Of a stretch of DNA of 64,000 bases, positions 1 through 12,299 are shown in pieces. The notes under the pieces were generated by a model. That model was not told where the DNA came from. It saw only the letters and a list, made by a program, of their open reading frames with translations, and made no database searches. Position 1 is the stretch's first letter, and the number at the start of each line of letters is the position of its first letter. This stretch comes from Clitopilus passeckerianus (taxonomy: Eukaryota; Basidiomycota; Agaricomycetes; Agaricales; Entolomataceae): the NCBI GenBank assembly GCA_944990035.1, contig CALYLX010000153.1, positions 1-64,000 of the forward strand. The letters are read 5' to 3'. Made by a program: the position numbers and the translations under genes.

Positions 1-392
1 TTCTACGATCGCTACCAGACTCCGCATATCTTACAGTCAACTGGACAAAATACATACCTCACATATAGCTATTCTCGCTCTTCCATTAGTCACCAGTCAT
101 TCGCCGATTTAGGATGTGAGGGGGATAGTTCCCGACTAAACTTCGGCGCGACCATCATCCGAACGACGGATTCGCCCAGAAAATGAGCTACGGAAGGTGC
201 AAGCAAAGGTTGCCCTGACGAGAATTCTGAAAAGGACACAGCCATTGACATGATACACCTTCGTTCCTTGACTCGGTGTCGGCATGAGGCGTTGCAATTG
301 TTGTCTCCAAAGAGCGCTCAGCACCCAGGTTTTGACGGAGTCCTCCACTGATTGAAGTTAGCACACACAGAGGTCGTGACCAACTTCTCTTG

Positions 393-2439
393 ATGTCAGT
401 GCTTCAAAATGCTCAAAACTTAGTGATCTTTGGAGGGCAGTTTACCTCTGTTAACGAAGGCCTAGGCAGCAGTCGGGATCGACCAGGAATAGATGGTATG
501 CACGACCATCTTGGCAGTAGTAATGCGGAAGCTTATTGAGCGCAGGAATGCAGCTATTATTGGCCAACGTTGTTCCCAGCGCGTTTCACAATTCTCAAGA
601 CAGATTTGACCCTCCCAAATGCCACCCAGAGACGCGTGTCGCCATCCTTGGGAGGATCATAGATTGGCTAGAGGCGCCCTCTTCTGCCACCCCATTTATG
701 TGGCTATACGGGCCTGCTGGAGCAGGGAAATCCGCGATCGCTCAGACGACTGCTGAGAAATGCCAGAATGTTGCTATTCTCGGCGCAACCTACTTCTTCT
801 CTCGGACCTCTGTAGAGCGGAGCGAAATCAAAGGACTGATCCCAACCATCAGCTACCAGCTAACGGAAACCATTCCTGCTGTTCGGCCTCTGATCCGTAG
901 AGCAGTGGAGGAACATCCGCTGATCTTCCAGCGTTCACTCGATGAGCAGCTGAAAGTCCTGATCATTAATCCTTTAAGGGCCTCGAACCAGCTCTTTCCG
1001 TCGAATGCTCCTCGTCATTGATGGCCTCGACGAGTGTGATGGGTCAGCTGCCCAGGCAGCTGCTCTTCAGAGCTTGACGGCGCTTTAGAAGGGAAGCCCT
1101 CCCATTGTTCGTGCTGTGTGCCAGTCGGCCCGAACCAGCGATTCGAGACGCGTTTAACTCGGAACCACTCTCGCCTCGTTCACAAACAATTCCTATCGGG
1201 AATTCATCGGATTCCAGGGCAGATATACGAATCTTCCTTCGCAATGGATTCGAGCAACTGAAACGGACGCACATTCTCAGGCGACACATTCCCACAGATT
1301 GGCCATCATCGGATGTCGTTGAATGGCTTGTCACAAAATCCTGCGGCCAGTTCAGCTATGCTTCTACCGTCATGAAATACGTCCAATCCCCCAACAACAG
1401 ACCAATGGATCGACTTAAAGTCATCCTTGGGATCAATACTGTGAGGAACGAGCTCCCTTTCGCTGCCTTGGATGCTCTCTATTTCCACGTTCTGTCTGCT
1501 GTGGATAGAATCGATGCCGTTCTCGACATTATTAGAGTTATCATCTTCAGCAAACACCCGTTATTGACTCCCTCCTTCATTGAGGATTTCCTGCTCTACG
1601 AGGCCGGAGACGTGACGCTCCTTCTGAGCGGGCTTCATTCGCTGTTGCATATCCCAAACCCGGAGGATCTCGGCGTATATATAGGGATCCTCCATGTCTT
1701 TGACGGATTTCTTCATGGATAGATCGAGATCAGGCCGATATTTCCTACATGAACCCACCTCTCATGCCTTCCTCGCCCGCGCCTGTCTCAGGCAAATATC
1801 GTCATACTCAGTTCCTGACGCCAACCCCGTGAATCAAGCCTGGATCCAATCCGTTTATCATCCGTTTTCATATGCCCATGAATATATTGTGTACCATCTC
1901 GAAAGAGCCTTGCCGACCGACGAATTGAAAGATGCCCTCCTCCAGCTGGACCTTTCGGAGACCATTGAGCGCGCTCATCGTCTGCGCCGATCACTGGCAA
2001 CCCGATGGCAAGAATCGATTTTCTCCATCCTTTCATGGTCATCTCGACTCGACACGGAAGCAATGGAAACTGATGATGGGCAAGAAACACCACCCCAAAT
2101 AACCTATTTCTCTCAATACAGACGAAGTACGATGAATGGCTGAAGTTACGGCTAGACCGGCTGCCGTACTGCGATTGCCTCATGCAGCTTCTTGCACTCG
2201 TAGTATGCGAAGCGGGGCCAGGCAGTTGTCAATGCATCTGCGACGACGGGGAGCCCGATTCAATAGAATTGGATTTCCTTGATTGGGTTGATAAGTCCAC
2301 AAATATTTTGGACTATTTCGGCTCCTTTCTCCAAGACGAGGGACGTGCAGAGGGCTACTTTGTGACAGAGGACTATATTGAAGAGGTCGTTTATCAATAT
2401 GTCAACGACCACCTTGAGGAGATAGAAACTACTGGGTAG
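393..2439 (+). pseudogene. NACHT-type STAND NTPase, frame-broken
   Basis: This is a NACHT nucleoside triphosphatase of the kind expanded in mushroom genomes, where such proteins are thought to act in non-self recognition and programmed cell death. An ATG at 393 opens a short segment with the usual N-terminal GGQFTSV motif. It is followed by the family linker FDPPKCHPETR, a Walker A loop GPAGAGKSA (about 711-737), a Walker B stretch LLVIDGLDECD (1008-1040) and a CASRPEPAIRDAF block (about 1117). The C-terminal half contains SLTDFFMDRSRSG, typical of the family. No single frame carries it: the frame changes near 534, 1000, 1085, 1690 and 2110, with no room for introns. At least three changes would be cured by one base in a short homopolymer. 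It is either a young pseudogene or a real gene with consensus errors. Confidence 0.75.
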
Positions 2440-3116
2440 GTGCTTGAGCCCTATTCACGCAATGAATACTGAATTCAATGAATAGATCGCCGTTCGTGTA
2501 CGAGGAAACCCGGAAAAGAAGATTCGGACACCCATCTGTCACGGTCGCTTCCCGTATCCTGACAAGAGCCCCTAAATGTCGTGAGATCTTCCGTCGCATA
2601 GAAGTCGCAACTGCTACAACACCTTTTTTGGTGACGTTATATCTATGGACAATACGGACATCTGCTGAGAGCTATATACAGCAGAGTCGCTGAAGGCCAA
2701 TAATAAGATAGTGTAGTACGTATACGTGTCCGTCTCTCATTCAAAAGGCTTTGGTAGCCATTGCCCGCAATGGAATGAAATAGCTCATAACAGCGATTGT
2801 GATTCATAATGATTCCTTGTATGAGAAAAAACTACGCTCGTGACAAACGTATATATCTTCGGGCGAAAATGCAAATAGATAGGTATGCGGTATTCTTGGA
2901 ACCGAAGGGAGGATGTTTGCGGCCAACAACGAAGAAGATGCAGGTATAATGATATAAATACCAGTCAAAACCAAGGAGCAGGGGATGTAAGCTTAAGATC
3001 GTGAGGTATCATAAATCATAAAGTCGTAAGGGTCGTGTCAAAAGGCAGAGTGAAGAAAGTATCTTGCAACACTGGAAGAAGATTCCAGCCTGTGGTGATC
3101 GATATTGGAATGTTCA
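2440..3116. other. Intergenic, no gene seen
   Basis: Between the NACHT gene and the end of the next gene on the minus strand I see only AT-richer sequence and short chance ORFs. There is no recognisable domain, repeat or RNA gene. Confidence 0.5.
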
Positions 3117-5909
3117 TCACCTCCTCCCCGCCCCACCAACACTAGCGCTTCCGAGCAGTCCTCTAAGCAGCCACCATCCTTTCCCAGCACCGGCCTTTCC
3201 GGCCTTCGAGGTGAACAGCATGCTCCTGAGTACAAGAACGACAGCACAAACACCTACTCCCAGTAGGAAGCGTGTGTATGCCTTGCAGACGGTTGCTGGG
3301 GTGCGATGGGTAGGTACAGCTGCCGCTGATGAGGAAGAAGCCTCGTTCTTTCCAGATACAGATGCACTGGCAGATGTAGAGTTTGCAGCGGAAGGATCCT
3401 CCATGCCAAAAATGGCTGCAAACTGAGCGTACATCTTCGCCGTCAGGTCGTTGCCTCCAGAGGCGGCAGCAGCAGCAGCTTCCCTCTCTTTCTTGATTTG
3501 CTCCTTCTCCCTTTCTTCATCCTCCATAGCAGCAATCTTGGCCTCGACATCGGCCAACCGCTTCCTCATCTCGTCTGCCAGCATCCTCGTCTCGTCAACT
3601 CGTTTCTTCACCGTATGGTAGGTGGTGTCGATAGTAGCTTCAACCTTGCGCTTTTCCTGTTCTCGTCTTCCGTCTGAGCAGAGTGCTCGACAAGGACGTA
3701 GTCCTCACCCTGAGAAAGGCGAGAGACCCGAGGTTCACTGGGTGGAGGGGTGGGCAGGGAAGACCTGGACAGCTCCTCTTCGCTTGATTTGGTCTGTTGT
3801 TCCTCTTGTTCCTCGGGGACTGTGGCCGGTGTAGCTGCAACTGTGGGAGCTGGAGCGGCGGTCGTGGTTGGCGGGACCCTCTTTACAGTCTCCACCCTTG
3901 TTTTCCCATCTCCAACATCACTGAACCACGCATCAACACCTCCTCCCGGCTCCTTGCGCACCCTTGCCCTCCTCCCTGGCAAGCAGCTCTTCCATTGTCA
4001 ATTCTTCATCTTCCGCATCTGTAGCCGGCCTAAAGGTTTTTGCCGCAGATGGCGAAGACGCGGGCGAGATTCGCGGGTCACTGTAGATATCCTCGACTGC
4101 CGAGAACAAGCTGGAGGCGGAGGTATAGCTCCCTTCAACCCTTCTTATCGACCTTGGCTTGCTCCTTCTTGAAGTGACATTGGCGTTGATCTCCTCTTCA
4201 CCTTTCTTCCTCCCATCCGATTTGCCGATGCTTCCCTTCTTCGTTGGTGTGTTCGTGTCGGTGTGAGCAAGGCGAGAGGCAGTGGGAGGAACGCCCTTAA
4301 CGGTGTCCAAGGTGTCCATCGCACCAAATCCAGCGACAGCAGCAGCTTTATCCTTCTTGTTGTCTGACTCCAAGAGGTCCAACAGCTGATCCATAGTCAT
4401 CTCGGTATGTGCTCCATCATGGTCCTTCACCCCAAACGGGTCTTCATCGTCCTCTGGCGACAACGGCGGGGGTGCACTTCGCAACGACGCATGAAGAGGA
4501 GTCTCAGGCAGTGGTCGCCTGGACGGGCTCTTCGACGGCGAGCCTGGTCCAATCAACCTGGTCGGGTTTGGTGAGAGACCAGAAGTCGTCGTGGAAGCAG
4601 CACTGCCACCGAAGTCGAAAGACGACGCAGGTACACTGGCAGAAGAGCTTCCAGTATGACTCGGTTTAACGGTTTCCATGTATGGTCCAGGTGGTGGTGA
4701 AGGAAGGGGTCGTCCACCCGCAGCAGCCATCGCACTCGGGTAATAGAACGGGTCTCCACCGTTGACATTCTCCCTGTCACCTTCGTAATCACCATTCTCG
4801 CTGCCACTGGCGCTAGATCGGGACCTTGATCTGGTGTGCCCCAGGGATCCGGTGGAGTTGCGGTGCGGGTGCGCGTAAACCTCGTCGATGCGTTTGCCTT
4901 CCTCTAGGGAGGAGATGATCCCGTGCACGCGGGAGTTGGCACGATGCTGTTTGGGGCGGTATTTCTGCTTTCGCTCGCCTGCGTCGCTGCCGAAGCTGTC
5001 TCGTAGGGAGGATGTAGATGAGGCCGAGGATACGGAGGCGTTGTCGTCGAAATCCTCCGGTTCTTCAACCTCGTAGGACCGGACAATTCCATCAACATCG
5101 GGGGCGGAAGAGTCCGAAGGCCATTGTCGGTTGATCCTGGAGCGTAAGCTACGTTGGCGAAGCGTGCGGGAGGCGTCGATGAGCATTTGGCGGTGTTGGT
5201 TTGAAGTAATACCATAACTGAATATAAATTAGTCAATTATGAAAAACGAGGAAGCAGAATGGTCAGAAACTCACGCATTCAAAACACCTTCATCAAGCCT
5301 CAAGAAGGCACGACCATTGATGTCGTTTTCCAAGACAAAGTTCTTCACTTCGTCACCCTCATCATCCAGACGGTCTGCAAGTTCCGCAGCCGACCAGGAT
5401 TTGGGGTTGTCCTCGGCAGCGGCGGGACCTGAACCGAAGGTAAAGCCGTCCCCACTGAACGGGTTGGCCCTGATGCGCGAGCGGGATGGGGTTCCCGGCA
5501 CAAATGATGGCTGGGGGAACGGCGGGCTGGAAGCTGATGACCACGACAGAGGTCTACCATCCGACCGGGTTGCCTGCTCTGCAGAATCCAAAGTGCTTGG
5601 ATGAGCAGGAGGTGCAGGCAATGGTCTAGGGGCCTCTTCTTCCCCATTCAAGCTCCGGGAATATTTGTGTCTCCCACTTCCAGACCTTTCCTCTACATGA
5701 TTCCAAGGAGTAGAGGACTTGGTAGGAGAGGGAGATGGAGACGGGACGTAGAATGATCTGTCGTTCTTGTTCGTCACACTACCGGAACGGGTCAAGTTTC
5801 CGGTAGATGTCGTCTTAATAGCATATGGATGGGGGTTTGGCTTAATTTCTTGAGAGTGCCGGGGGTGGTAAGGCGTTGGCGACGGCGACGGGGAAGGTTG
5901 AGTTGACAT
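3117..5909 (-). CDS. SAM-like, coiled-coil, tail-anchored protein
   Basis: A long Ser/Pro-rich protein of unknown function, probably membrane-tethered. It starts MSTQPSPSPSPTPY at 5909. A compact SAM-like segment begins near residue 175 (WSAAELADRLDDEGD, then NGRAFLRLDEGVLNAYGI) and is interrupted by a clear 57-nt intron at 5274-5218 (GTGAGT...CAG). A long low-complexity middle follows, with acidic stretches TMDQLLDLLES and TMEELLAREEG. The C-terminus has a charged coiled coil (MLADEMRKRLADVEAKIAAM) and one hydrophobic segment FLLGVGVCAVVLVLRSML about 35 residues from the stop, suggesting a tail anchor. The frame slips twice, near 3960 and near 3660. In both places one base in a G run restores a sensible protein (EEGKVRKEPGG; EDEEQEKRKVEA). 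No named family can be given. Confidence 0.7.
5218..5274 (-). other. Intron 1 of the SAM-like gene
   Basis: A 57-nt intron, GTGAGT at the 5' end and TTCAG at the 3' end. It joins ...LNA to YGITSNQ inside the SAM-like segment. It is a good example of the short introns used throughout the window. Confidence 0.8.
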
Positions 5910-6840
5910 TGACGTTGAGTAGCTCTGAAAGTCGTTGCAAAGTCGTTAAAGGTCGTAAAGAAGAAGCAAAGATACTAGAGAAGCCAGAGAATATCCAGTA
6001 TGTTGAAGCGACAGTAAACCGAGGACTTGAATTCTGCCAACGCACAAGTTGCAATGTGCGTTTGACTTGTTCGCAGCAGGACGGTGGAAGTGCCAGGCGA
6101 TGTGGCTGTGTCAGGTGGTTCGATATCTGCATCGTGCCCTTCCGGCTTTGTTCGGCCCGCCTCGTGCTAATCAGCAATTGATGGGATCAGCGAATCTAAT
6201 CTTATCGCCTTCCCAGTGCCTTCAACCTCAATGCTAGAGGTCTGCCACTGGTAGCCACGAATAAAAGGAATCACTCACATAGGATGTTTTAGCCGTGAAC
6301 TGCTTAAATAGGGATACATAGCTTCCTGGAAGACTCAACTCACCGAACGACTGGCTATGTGCCTCGAAGAGGAGAGGCTATCGATGTTGGAGAGTGATTG
6401 AAATTTCTGGAACTTCCAATTCATCTATCCCCAGTCGCAATCTGATGTGCGTTTCATTGGGTCGCCAGTGCTTCTGGAATGTCGTTCTAACTCTCGGTAT
6501 GCTTTGTATCAAGCTATATGCGTAGATTTTACCTGTTACTTTGCAAGGCCCCCGAACTCAGATCAGGCAGTGGCACGACGGCCTAAATTCCAGAAGCACG
6601 GCCCACTTCGTTGGTCATTGTTCCTCTAGCAACCTCGGTGCGGCCACACATGCGCGGGTGGATTAATCAGTCTACCACGAGTTTTCATTCATTTTGCTCA
6701 GTCAGCTCGCAGATCCTACTCTGGGGCATCAATTTGAATATCATCAGTTCAAATCCGCAGTTGAGGGCTGAAAAGTACACATATAAATCATGATCACCAA
6801 AGGCAGAGAGATCCAGGAAGATTCCTCCAACACGGAAGCT
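5910..6840. other. Divergent promoter region, no gene seen
   Basis: About 0.9 kb between the minus-strand SAM-like gene and the plus-strand GST gene, so it probably holds both promoters. Short ORFs here have no recognisable features. Confidence 0.5.
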
Positions 6841-7667
6841 ATGCCCAACACCGATCCCATTATTTTCTACGATATTCCTGCCAATACCGAATACATTCCG
6901 AGCAAAGCTTGGTCTCCGAATCCATGGAAAGCTCGGTGAAGCTCGTCTTAATTATCCTTGACGGCCGCTTATGTTGAATCCTCGCCTATAGCTTCTTTCT
7001 GAACTACAAAGGGATCCCATACAAGACTGAATGGGTCGAATACCCCGATATTGAGGGAACTTTCAAGAAACTGGAAATCCCCCCATCCTCTATAAGGCCT
7101 GATGGATCAAGATACTATAGTTGCCCTGCCATCTTCGATCCAGCAACGGGAGCTCGAGTCTCCGAGTCTGCTCAGATCGCTGAGTACCTCGATAAACAGT
7201 ATCCTGGCACACCCAAGCTCTTCCCCGATGGGACCCATACTTTACAACACGCGTTTTACAGCGTCTTCGAGGACAAGATGTTTGCAATGTTCCCGCTGTG
7301 CATCCCGAAGAGTATCGATAAGATGAACCCGGCAAGTCAGCCATACCTACATCAAACGAGGGAGAAGTTCTTCGGAAAGACAATGAAGGAGTTATACCCC
7401 GTTGGCGAGGCCCGCGTCCAGGTGTGGGCAAAGGTTAAGGCAGCGTTTGATGCTGTTGATATGTGGTATGAGAAGGGTAAAGGTGATGGGCCCTACCTTC
7501 TGGGAAAGGAGCCTGGGTTTGCCGATTTTGTGGTTGCAGCTTGGGTTATATCAATCAAATTTGTGTTCGGGGAAGATAGCATGGAGTGGCAGGATGTCCG
7601 GGGCTGGCACGGCGGCAGATGGAGTTCCATTCTTGATGGCTTCCAGGAGTATCAGAGTGTACATTAA
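6841..7667 (+). CDS. Glutathione S-transferase, etherase-like
   Basis: A glutathione S-transferase of about 256 residues. Such enzymes conjugate glutathione to electrophiles, and the fungal etherase-like class is linked to detoxification of wood-derived aromatics. The first exon (MPNTDPIIFYDIP...KAWSPNPWKAR) ends at 6935. A 56-nt intron (6936-6991, GTGAAG...ATAG) joins it to FFLNYKGIPYKTEWVEYPDIE. The N-terminal thioredoxin-like domain continues through the substrate-side motif YSCPAIFDPATG and the ESAQIAEYLDKQYPGTP block. The helical C-terminal domain runs from about residue 120 and includes GPYLLGKEPGFADFVVAAW. The serine in the WSPNPWK segment is the likely catalytic region, by analogy with etherase-like GSTs. 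The start at 6841 was preferred because it places FYDIP at the usual position; an upstream in-frame ATG at 6790 is possible. Confidence 0.88.
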
Positions 7668-8379
7668 CTGATGACATGTAGCGACCAAGTAAATAATTGC
7701 TCTCAGATAGTTTTCATCATCTTTGTTACCAGAACTAAAACAATAGGATTCCATATTATCGGCCCAGTGGGGGCGGTTTCATCAGTATTGGCAATCACTG
7801 CATCATCGTTCTTACTTGTCGAGTATAGGCGGAGTCACGGTCTGGAGAGCAGGTTCGCCTAGAACCTGACTCGGATTCTGATTACTCGCGTACTTGTGCA
7901 GCCTAACCTCTTTACAGATTCTCTACTGGTTGGCCCACGCCCTGGCTTTCTCGGCAGCCTTCACCACATGAGTCTGTTCTATCTGTTTTGAACAGCGAGC
8001 TACCATGGTTCTCAATGCGCCAATTGGAACCCTTTCTTGGTCGACAGCTTGGTCTAAAATGGGGGAGCCACTGTGTCAAGGGACCACCAGTCTGGAGAAT
8101 ATTCTGGCCATGATCAAGATGAAAGCTCTAGTATGCTGCAGATATGGAGCTACAGGTGGGCGACGTCTGTTGAGATTGAAGAGTTGCCCGCTTTTCAATA
8201 CGTTTGTAGTGGTTGAGGAAGACAAAGTCGATGAAACGTAGTGTTTTATTATCAGCGATACCAATTACAAAGGTTATGGTCATTAAAGTCGGAATGTTCT
8301 ATGTTGCTCGCGATCCCGACGACTTCTCGAGACGGAGCAGCCTAGTGGTCAACGCTGCTCACCGGCACGATGATAGCAA
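7668..8379. other. Convergent intergenic region, no gene seen
   Basis: The space between the GST stop and the AlkB stop. A 78-residue ORF at 8005-8241 has no recognisable motif and is probably chance. Confidence 0.45.
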
Positions 8380-9359
8380 CTAGAATACTAGTTGCCGGAA
8401 CGTCAGGCTAATCCGCCCTTCTTCAACCTTAGGTTCCCTGTTTTCAGCCATGTCAGTCGGGTTGCCCAAATAGCGAAGTCAACATAGGGGCTTACTTGGG
8501 AATTTCATGCTTCCAGTTTCGTTGCGTGTCGCCTTGCATTACGACCAGCGATCCAGAAGCGAGAAGCCATCGTTTCTTGGAAACAAACTCAACGGGCGTT
8601 GGGTCGTCCTTGTCTTCGTCCGCCTTGTTGTCCTTGGAGTTAGCGGCTTTACCGCCAGCCTTTTTGCCCTTTTTGCTCTTCAGTGTATCGCGGCTCATAA
8701 TGAATGTACGAGGTGCACCCAGAGAAACCGACGCAATGACTCTATTTTGTCCATATGAGCACAATATTGAGGTTGAGGATGAGAAACGGCACGCACCTGT
8801 TCTCGAGATTGTCCCGATGGTTCCCAATGTAAATGGTCCCGTTTTCGTACATGTTCAGCATGACATGGTTGAACTTGACGCCGAGCTTTTCCTCGACGCG
8901 ATCTTGTATGGCACGAAGGGCAGGAGGATAGTCGTAATTCAGATTCATGGCATGCCCGCTGTATTTGAGGGTCATCTTTTCATGTGTTGCGTATGCTGAG
9001 AAGGAAGTCAGGTTCATGATTTCTGCCATAGCTTGCAAGCGACGAACCTGCTATCTTTCTTGACTGAATGACCTCTTTTCCGTACACTTTAAGTGTAGGG
9101 TTATACCCTGGATGCGTACAGCTTAGCTTCTGTCAATCCGGAAAGATAGGGACGACATACATGTTTCCAGCTCAAGGAGTTTATCATACCATTTTGTGGC
9201 AGTCTCAGCCTCAATGAATTCGGGAACATAGAAGACCTCGGCGTCTTGCAGCTCTTTGAGTCTGTACTCGTCAAGCCCTTTGATCTTGTCGACTTCCTCC
9301 TCTGGAACTTCTACACGAGGACGCTTGAGTGGCCGAGGATTGTCATTCTCTTCGGACAT
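8380..9359 (-). CDS. AlkB-family 2-oxoglutarate/Fe(II) dioxygenase
   Basis: A nucleic-acid dealkylating dioxygenase related to ALKBH2/ALKBH3, which remove methyl lesions from bases using Fe(II) and 2-oxoglutarate. The N-terminus is short and charged (MSEENDNPRPLKRPRV). The core carries HEKMTLKYSGHAMNLNYDY, then the iron-binding pair in NHRDN, then VIASVSLGAPRTFIM, the distal histidine in NWKHEIPK and the closing arginine motif RISLTFRQL. Five exons splice cleanly: T|GTATGT...CCAG|GG, G|GTTCGT...TCAG|CA, AG|GTGCGT...TAG|A and AA|GTAAGC...CAG|G (8495-8438). The last exon would be missed by an ORF scan; it ends at TAG 8382-8380. An insert of about 30 Lys/Asp-rich residues sits between FIMSRDT and PVEFVSKKRW. 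All three metal ligands are present, so the enzyme looks active. No frame break was seen. Confidence 0.9.
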
Positions 9360-9614
9360 GTTGCAAAATAGGAGGAAGATGTTGTAACGAAGCTCCGGAA
9401 TGCGGGGGTCTCTTCACATTCTCTACTTGGGTCAAGGCCGAAAATGACTCAGCCAGGGTCTCGTAGGATGGGCTTGCATGAAGGAAAGTTGCAAAAGCAT
9501 CACGTAAGCGGAAGGTGTAATCTTCAAACTCGAAGTCAAGGACCGAGAAGGAAACGCTATTATACATCAAGAGACTATTGTGTTTTTACATGCGATCGAT
9601 AGTACATTCGTGGT

Positions 9615-11467
9615 TCAACCCTCCTTTACAACCTCCCTGACCGACTCAGCGAAGATCTCAGCACCAGCCTTCAGGTCTGCTTGGCTGATATTGAGAGGCG
9701 GAATAAACCTGACGACCTCGTACACGCTCGTCGTGAGGATCAGTAGCCCCTTATCGATGCACCTCTTCGCCACCCGCGATGCTAGCGAGCTTGGGCTGTT
9801 GGGTTTGACTGCAGGGTCGAAACTAGCACTGGGACCTGTCGGCGAGGTAAACTCGACTGCGACCATGAGGCCGCTTCCGCGAACGTCAAGGATGTGAGGA
9901 GCGATCGCCGGATCCTTCTGAAGAGCGTGGAGAGCGGAGAAGAGTTCAGCAGATCTGGGGAGTGGTTAGCGAAAAGTATGAGGGCACGAAATCAAAACTT
10001 ACCTGGCATTCACGTTGTCAACGATTTTCTCCTCCTTGAAGGCATCTTGGACAGCAACGGCAGCAGCACAAGAGACAGCGTTCCCGGCATATGTTCCTCC
10101 CTAGAATAACATCAGCAAAGAGACATGAGTCGAGACATAATGGAATCACCATAGTGCCGGGCTTGAGGTGGTCAGTCAACTCCTTGCGACTTACAACACC
10201 GGACAAGGGGAAGCCATTAGCCAAGCCCTGCAAAAACTTTAGTTCCTGTAGCAGTTGTGAAGAGACTGGCATTTCTTACCTTGGCAATAACCAGAATATC
10301 TGGTTTGACACCACTGTATTCAATGTTGAAATATTTGCCAGTTCGGGCAAATCCACTCTGAACTTCGTCAACAATCAAGAGAATGCCATGCTTGTCGCAG
10401 ATGGCTCTCAGTCCTTGAAGGTATTCGGGAGGTGCTTGAACATACCCTCCTTCGCCAAGAAGGGTTCGATCAGAATGGCGGCAGTGTCTTTAGCAGCGGT
10501 TTGCTGGGTGAGCAAGAGCTCTAACTGGTATAGGGACTTTGCAACAACTTCCGATGTTGGGGTCGAGGGTAGCACGCCATGTTGGTGCCAGTATGGGTAC
10601 GGGGTAACGAATACGCCAGGCTAAAATGATATTAGGTACAAGTGCTGGCTCTGTGGTAAGGGGTCGACATACCATTACGGGGAACACCCTTCGGAATAAA
10701 TGGTCTTGCTTCTGGTGACAGCCATGGCACCGAATGTTCGACCATGATAACCGCCTGTCCGTTTACCCTTCAATACGTGGGGTCGCGTAGGTGCGCGAAT
10801 ATCCTACCTTGCATGGCGATAATGTGCTGCCTGCCGGTCGCTACTCGGGCGAGTTTCATGGCTGCTTCAACAGCTTCAGATCCAGAGTTCCAGAAGAAGA
10901 ACGAATCCAAGGAAGAGTGAGGCATGACGGGGATTAGTCTCTCAATGAGCTGGAGGTAAGGTTTGTGGAAGCCAATGCTACACTATGAATCACGGAAGCA
11001 TGAGTATTGCTCGACATCAAATGCCAGGTAGAACCAACCTGGGCATGGACAAGTTTCAGACATTGCTCAGCAGCAGCCTGACTGACCTTGGGGTGGCAGT
11101 GACCTACAAAATGGATTAGTTTTACAAGACCTCCTATGTTGGTTCAACATGGAACTAACCCAAGCCAGTGACACCAATTCCACTAGTGAAGTCAAGCATC
11201 TTGCGGCCATCTTCGTACTGAATCCAAGAGCCTTCGCCTTTCACCATATATCCGCTGGTAATTCGCCCGAGCCCATTGGTGACGTGCTTGCCATAGCTAA
11301 GAAGGTCTTTGCCTGTGGCATAATTCCTTACCCCGCAACGACTTGCGCTGCTTAAACGGGATTTAAGAATGTTGCTTCGCCTAGAGTCTTCGTGAGCATG
11401 CTGCCAACATTTCTGTGCTCTACAAGACTTACAAGGAGCCGTAAGCAGCGCGAAAGATTACAGGCAT
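9615..11467 (-). CDS. Class-III aminotransferase (GABA transaminase-like), mitochondrial
   Basis: A PLP-dependent aminotransferase of the ornithine/4-aminobutyrate class. The start at 11467 gives MPVIFRAAYGSL, a 57-nt intron, then RSNILKSRLSSASRCGVRNYATG, a basic, Ser-rich segment that looks like a mitochondrial presequence. Conserved blocks follow in order: DFTSGIGVTGLGHCHPKV, FFWNSGSEAVEAAMKLAR, GGYHGRTFGAMAVTRSK, the cofactor-aspartate block LLIVDEVQSGFARTGK, and the lysine motif DILVIAKGLANGFPLSG (lysine forms the PLP aldimine). The C-terminal small domain ends SQADLKAGAEIFAESVREV. Several short introns separate these blocks. Two single-base frame breaks occur near 10684 and 10461, and each is cured by one T in a T run, so a consensus error is more likely than gene death. 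The substrate (GABA, alanine or another) cannot be fixed from sequence. Confidence 0.85.
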
Positions 11468-11887
11468 TGTCGACGTCTGCCTGGTGGTGGTCGATATCGG
11501 TCAAGACGGTTGAAGCCTGGAGCGGAACCCACCATTCCGCCTGCAGGCACTAGGTGGACCAGGATTGTGAGAAAGATGATCGAATAACCGGGTCACGGGC
11601 TTTAGTCTATTTTGGGAAGCCAAAGCTGTTAGCGGACTTTGAACTTGAATTCCACCCAGATTCCTCCATGCTTGGGATCGCAAATTCGAAAAGAGTTCGG
11701 ATTACACGAATAGTACATATGTTCACAAAAACAAATGAATATTCCGATTTAATACTGTGCGGGGTATCCGGTCCAGAGAGCGCTTATACAGAGAATTGTG
11801 GCGCTAAGGAATGAGCAGAAAATGACGACAAGAAGGACTCTGCACTTCAACAACATCCCGGTGAAAATCTGCCGAATATCCACACTT

Positions 11888-12223
11888 CTAGTTGATGCCC
11901 TTAGCAGCGAGCGAGGCAAGAGCGTGCCTTGCCGCTTCCTCCCTGGCATCCCCCTTGGATGCCGCTCCTTCGGCTTTGCCGCGTTCTTCATCGTTAACTG
12001 TTGCCGTTGAATTAGAAGGAAGTCGTACATTAAGGGGGCAAACATACCGTATACCGTTGCCTTCCATAAGGGAGCGTTCTCCGGACCAGAATATGAGTCC
12101 TCGTAGCGAACATTGAGACCTCGACGGGTAGCTAGATTATTTAAATCTGTTCGATAGTCTGCCAGTGAAAAGGGTGAGCAAAAGACGATCCATGGTGAGT
12201 GTTAGAAAGTACGGACGAGGCAT
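11888..12223 (-). CDS. Single-domain dsRNA-binding mini-protein (copy 1)
   Basis: A predicted protein of about 75 residues that is almost nothing but one double-stranded-RNA-binding domain. Exon 2 (12158-12048) encodes LNNLATRRGLNVRYEDSYSG and then APLWKATVY; exon 3 (11997-11888) encodes VNDEERGKAEGAASKGDAR and EEAARHALASLAAKG, the typical second-half dsRBD helix. The intron between them (12047-11998, 50 nt) has clean GTATGT...AACAG ends. Exon 1 is only ATGCCTC, followed by a 58-nt intron with a weak donor (GTCCGT) but a good CTAAC branch point. The start is therefore the weakest part of the model. Exons 2 and 3 have the same lengths (111 and 110 nt) and the same junction phase as the paralogue at 35017-35361. 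Its likely role is binding structured RNA; partner and target are unknown. Confidence 0.65.
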
Positions 12224-12289
12224 GTGGAATCGTTGAGTAGGGTTCTAAATCGATCTGAGGTATGGAGGTCGGGCCCCTTCATAAACTTC

Positions 12290-12297
12290 TACTTATA
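12290..12297 (-). promoter_or_regulatory. TATA box of dsRBD copy 1
   Basis: TATAAGTA on the minus strand, 66 nt upstream of the proposed ATG. The paralogous dsRBD gene has the same octamer 70 nt upstream of its ATG, which supports both gene starts. Confidence 0.55.
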
Positions 12298-12299
12298 TT

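Noticed and set aside
6700..6770. GTTCAAATCC resembling a tRNA T-loop
   Set aside because: No pairing acceptor or anticodon stems around it.
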